From: Hypomesus transpacificus
Taxonomy: Eukaryota > Chordata > Actinopteri > Osmeriformes > Osmeridae
Assembly: GCF_021917145.1 (NCBI RefSeq)
Contig: NC_061065.1
Coordinates: 14,494,924 to 14,558,923 of the forward strand
Reading direction: 5' to 3'
DNA: 64,000 bases
Shown here: positions 61,688 through 64,000 of the stretch, piece by piece
Layout of the letters: each line of letters begins with the position of its first letter
Position numbering within the stretch: the stretch's first letter is position 1
Position numbers and translations under genes: made by a program
Notes under the pieces: model-generated
The model's input: only the letters and a program-made list of their open reading frames with translations
What the model was told of the DNA's origin: nothing
Database searches by the model: none

Positions 61688-63360
61688 ATGGCAGCCAACA
61701 GTAGAAAGTCTGTCCTGTTTGTGTGCCTGGGTAAGAAATAATGATTCAAACCAAACAACAAATCAGTTTGAGTATGCAGTTTCAAAGTTGGTTGTTATGT
61801 TATAACAATTAAGCCAGAAATACTTTCTAAGCGTTTAGCTATGATATCTAGAAAGTTGAACTGGCTTCCATCAATCCATGATTAGCCAGCATTAGCTCGT
61901 ACTGATACTAGCTAGCTACCGCTTACTGCACACCGATAATGTATTCTTCAGCTTGTAACAGATTCTCAATTCACAAATTACCTATTTCACTTTGTCGTGT
62001 GAGAACATAGTGTCACATTAATGTTAGTGCAAGAATTGTAGTGTGGTTCTTCAAATTGCTTTGAAGTTCAAGGCAAATCAGCTTACCCAAAATATATAAC
62101 CCCAATGTAGCTATCTAGCTAAACGTATGTATTAGGAACCACAAGGTCAGGCAGCATATTCTGTCAAATAAAGGCTGCCGATATGCAATACTAGCTATGC
62201 ACCTTGTAGAGCCAAATAAAACATTGCATAATGCACCACATCCATTGATATGTAGACACATACTGTTACATATTTCGAATTATGCTCGTTAGTTGTCATT
62301 GTTAATATCACAAAGCTGACTAAAACACTGTAGCATTTCAACATTAGGAAGAATGGGTATCCATCATAAGATCATACTGTGAATTATTATAATGCTATAG
62401 ATTGATTTTGAATATGTTTTCCTTGTTTGTATTTCCAGGGAACATCTGTAGGTCTCCCATTGCTGAAGCTGTCTTCAGGAAGATGGCTACAGACAAGGAT
62501 GTTGTGGACGAGGTGAGATCTCTATCTGCATTGACAGAGTATTAGTTTAGCATCACATTTGACATACAGAACAGCCACTGTGTTGAAGGAAGAAGTCCTT
62601 CAGATTTGCTAGACTACACTTTTTTTATTAGCAGCAAGAAAAGGCATAAAATATGGATTGATTTGCAGAACTATAATGAATGAATATGAAAATGTAGGCT
62701 CCGTACAGCACATCTCTAACTCTGCAGTTGTCTCCCAGAGATTTGGCAAGTGTGTTCATTTGCTTTCTATGTCCTCTTGAACAGTAAAGCTGAATCAAGG
62801 TAATTCACAAGGACAAACGCTAACCCTTGACAAAGAAAAACAAATTAAACCAAGTGTCAGCATGTTTTAAAGTGATGCTGTAGTTCACCAAATATTATGA
62901 TTTATAATTGCATGTATCAGGATTTGTTTCTTAACCACAAAAGCCGCCATAAACTAACATTGGAGTTCAATATTTGAGGAAAGAACATATCTTGCATGTG
63001 AGTTTGTATACCCCATTTGTGAAGACATGATTTTGCTGTGTTGCCGCTGTTGTTCCTCCGTGGCGTAGTGGAGGATAGACAGTGCTGCAACCTCGACCTA
63101 CGAGATAGGCAGCTCCCCTGACCACCGCGGCCAAGCCTGCATGAAGAAGCATGGTGTACCCATGATGCACATTGCCCGGCAGGTATGGACCTCCTACCCT
63201 CCCTCGTAGCCTTGGTGGCTAGCCCTTGTGTTCTCTGTTGTTGCAGTGGGTCATAGACGGTGGTGCCACGTCTGACTGGAACACAGGCAGCCTTCCAGAC
63301 GCCCGAGGTCTGGCCTGCTTAAGCAAGCATGGCATTGAGACCAATCACAGGGCCCGACAG
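61688..63360 (+). CDS. acp1: Low-molecular-weight phosphotyrosine protein phosphatase, 5' part
   Basis: Coding exons seen: 61688-61730, 62439-62512, then two alternative exons 63069-63182 and 63247-63360. The enzyme dephosphorylates phosphotyrosine (and small acyl/aryl phosphates) in the cytosol. The P-loop CLGNICR (residues 13-19, CX5R) spans the exon 1/exon 2 junction. This is followed by the [11 protein letters not shown] helix. Exons 1, 2 and either alternative exon give 77 residues, about half of the usual 158. The remaining exons, with the catalytic Asp of the DPYY region, are beyond the right edge. No later exon was recognised in 63361-64000. Neighbouring fam110c matches human 2p25.3. 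Confidence 0.95.
63069..63182 (+). other. acp1: acp1 alternative exon, slow/B-isoform type
   Basis: 114 bp, phase 0 at both ends. It encodes [14 protein letters not shown] through HIARQ and resembles the exon of the human B (slow) isoform (WRVDSAATSGYEIG). Confidence 0.9.
63247..63360 (+). other. acp1: acp1 alternative exon, fast/A-isoform type
   Basis: 114 bp, phase 0 at both ends. It encodes [14 protein letters not shown] through HRARQ and resembles the exon of the human A (fast) isoform (WVIDSGAVSDWNVG). Confidence 0.9.
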
Positions 63361-64000
63361 GTATAATAGAACCGCCCCTTGGTCCTTGCTGGGTCACTGG
63401 GATCTGGTGGATTTGTAAATGTTTGTGCGTGGGTTGTTTGCGGTAGGACTTGTACAGCCATGTGCATTTATTCACACTATAAATCCTATTCATGCAACAA
63501 TCGAGAAGGATAACACAACACTGAAGTCGACATCACTGAATAGTTTATGAGCCAGTGCTTCATGCTTTTTCTACACGGACGAAAGTGTTGGTTAAAATCA
63601 CACCACAATGTCCGGAGGCCAAGCATGGTCCCACGCTGGATACTCGATAGCTTCCATAGGTCTGTCAGAAGCCCATGTCCCCCCTTGCCCCTCTCCCTCA
63701 GTCGTCTCCAGTTTTCCTCCTTTCCCCCTCGTTCTCCGCCAGCTCTCAGGGACTTGCCTGACCCACGGTTGGGGATACGCTCATTTTCGCTTGTCATTCC
63801 TCCACGCCGACCCTGGCCTGGGCTAAGCCCCGCAAAGCAGGGATGGGGAGCTCAGACCCTGGGCCCCCAAGCCACCCAAATCCACACATTGAACTTTGAC
63901 AAGCTCAGGGTTTTTCCTGCTTTCACCCCGCCACCACCTCCCTGACGCAAATACACACAACACACACACCCACATACACACACACACACAACTTGAACTT
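63361..64000. other. acp1 intron, no further exon recognised
   Basis: The sequence after the alternative exon starts gtataata (donor) and contains a C-rich stretch and a terminal CA run. Reading frames at 63486-63945 on both strands show no similarity to the rest of the phosphatase. Confidence 0.5.

Noticed and set aside
63547-63945. 132-codon plus-strand frame at the right edge as a possible acp1 exon
   Set aside because: Shows no resemblance to the phosphatase C-terminal half and is proline-rich, low-complexity intron sequence.

Overview
This is a window of vertebrate nuclear DNA, almost certainly from a teleost fish. The evidence is intron-rich genes with canonical GT-AG splice sites, vertebrate-type proteins, abundant (TG)n, (GA)n and (TA)n microsatellites, and tRNA-derived SINE pieces with the fish-type tail motif ending in tctgctaaatga. 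No Tc1-like elements were noticed. The exact species cannot be read from the sequence. There is one 100-N assembly gap at 36335-36434. No bacterial, viral or CRISPR-type system is present.

Layout, left to right. 1-2.7 kb: SINE-rich intergenic DNA. 2.7-4.3 kb (-): a SOUL/heme-binding protein gene (hebp2-like, 4 exons). 5.4-12.7 kb (-): kif25, a C-terminal-motor kinesin (14 coding exons, 558 aa). 13.8-14.7 kb (+): ccdc167 (4 exons, 101 aa), head-to-head with kif25. 16.5-22.8 kb (-): cmtr1, the cap-1 mRNA 2'-O-methyltransferase (23 coding exons, 829 aa), tail-to-tail with ccdc167. 25.2-26.8 kb (+): a two-exon candidate micropeptide gene (67 aa) that I do not recognise, with a TATA box. 34.1-39.8 kb (+): a tdrp-family gene (3 exons, 211 aa). 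42.2-52.2 kb (-): fbxo25 (10 coding exons including a 27-nt microexon, 365 aa), tail-to-tail with tdrp. 54.9-56.0 kb (-): intronless fam110c (356 aa). 61.7 kb to the right edge (+): the 5' part of acp1 (low-molecular-weight protein tyrosine phosphatase), including its mutually exclusive exon pair. The acp1 C-terminal exons lie outside the window.

The genes do not form a pathway. They are ordinary housekeeping or regulatory genes: mRNA capping, ubiquitin ligase, kinesin, phosphatase. Their linkage is informative. From memory, the human counterparts are scattered over 6q (HEBP2, KIF25), 6p21 (CCDC167-CMTR1), 8p23 (TDRP-FBXO25) and 2p25 (FAM110C-ACP1), while here they are contiguous. Exon boundaries were derived by hand from splice consensus, reading-frame continuity and remembered family sequences. 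All reconstructed coding sequences keep an open frame across every junction, which is strong internal support.

The most interesting points are the acp1 alternative exon pair with its 64-nt separating intron, the unrecognised micropeptide gene, the Ser/Pro/Arg-rich insert in the kinesin motor, an intact MITE with target-site duplication, and several unusual tandem repeats.
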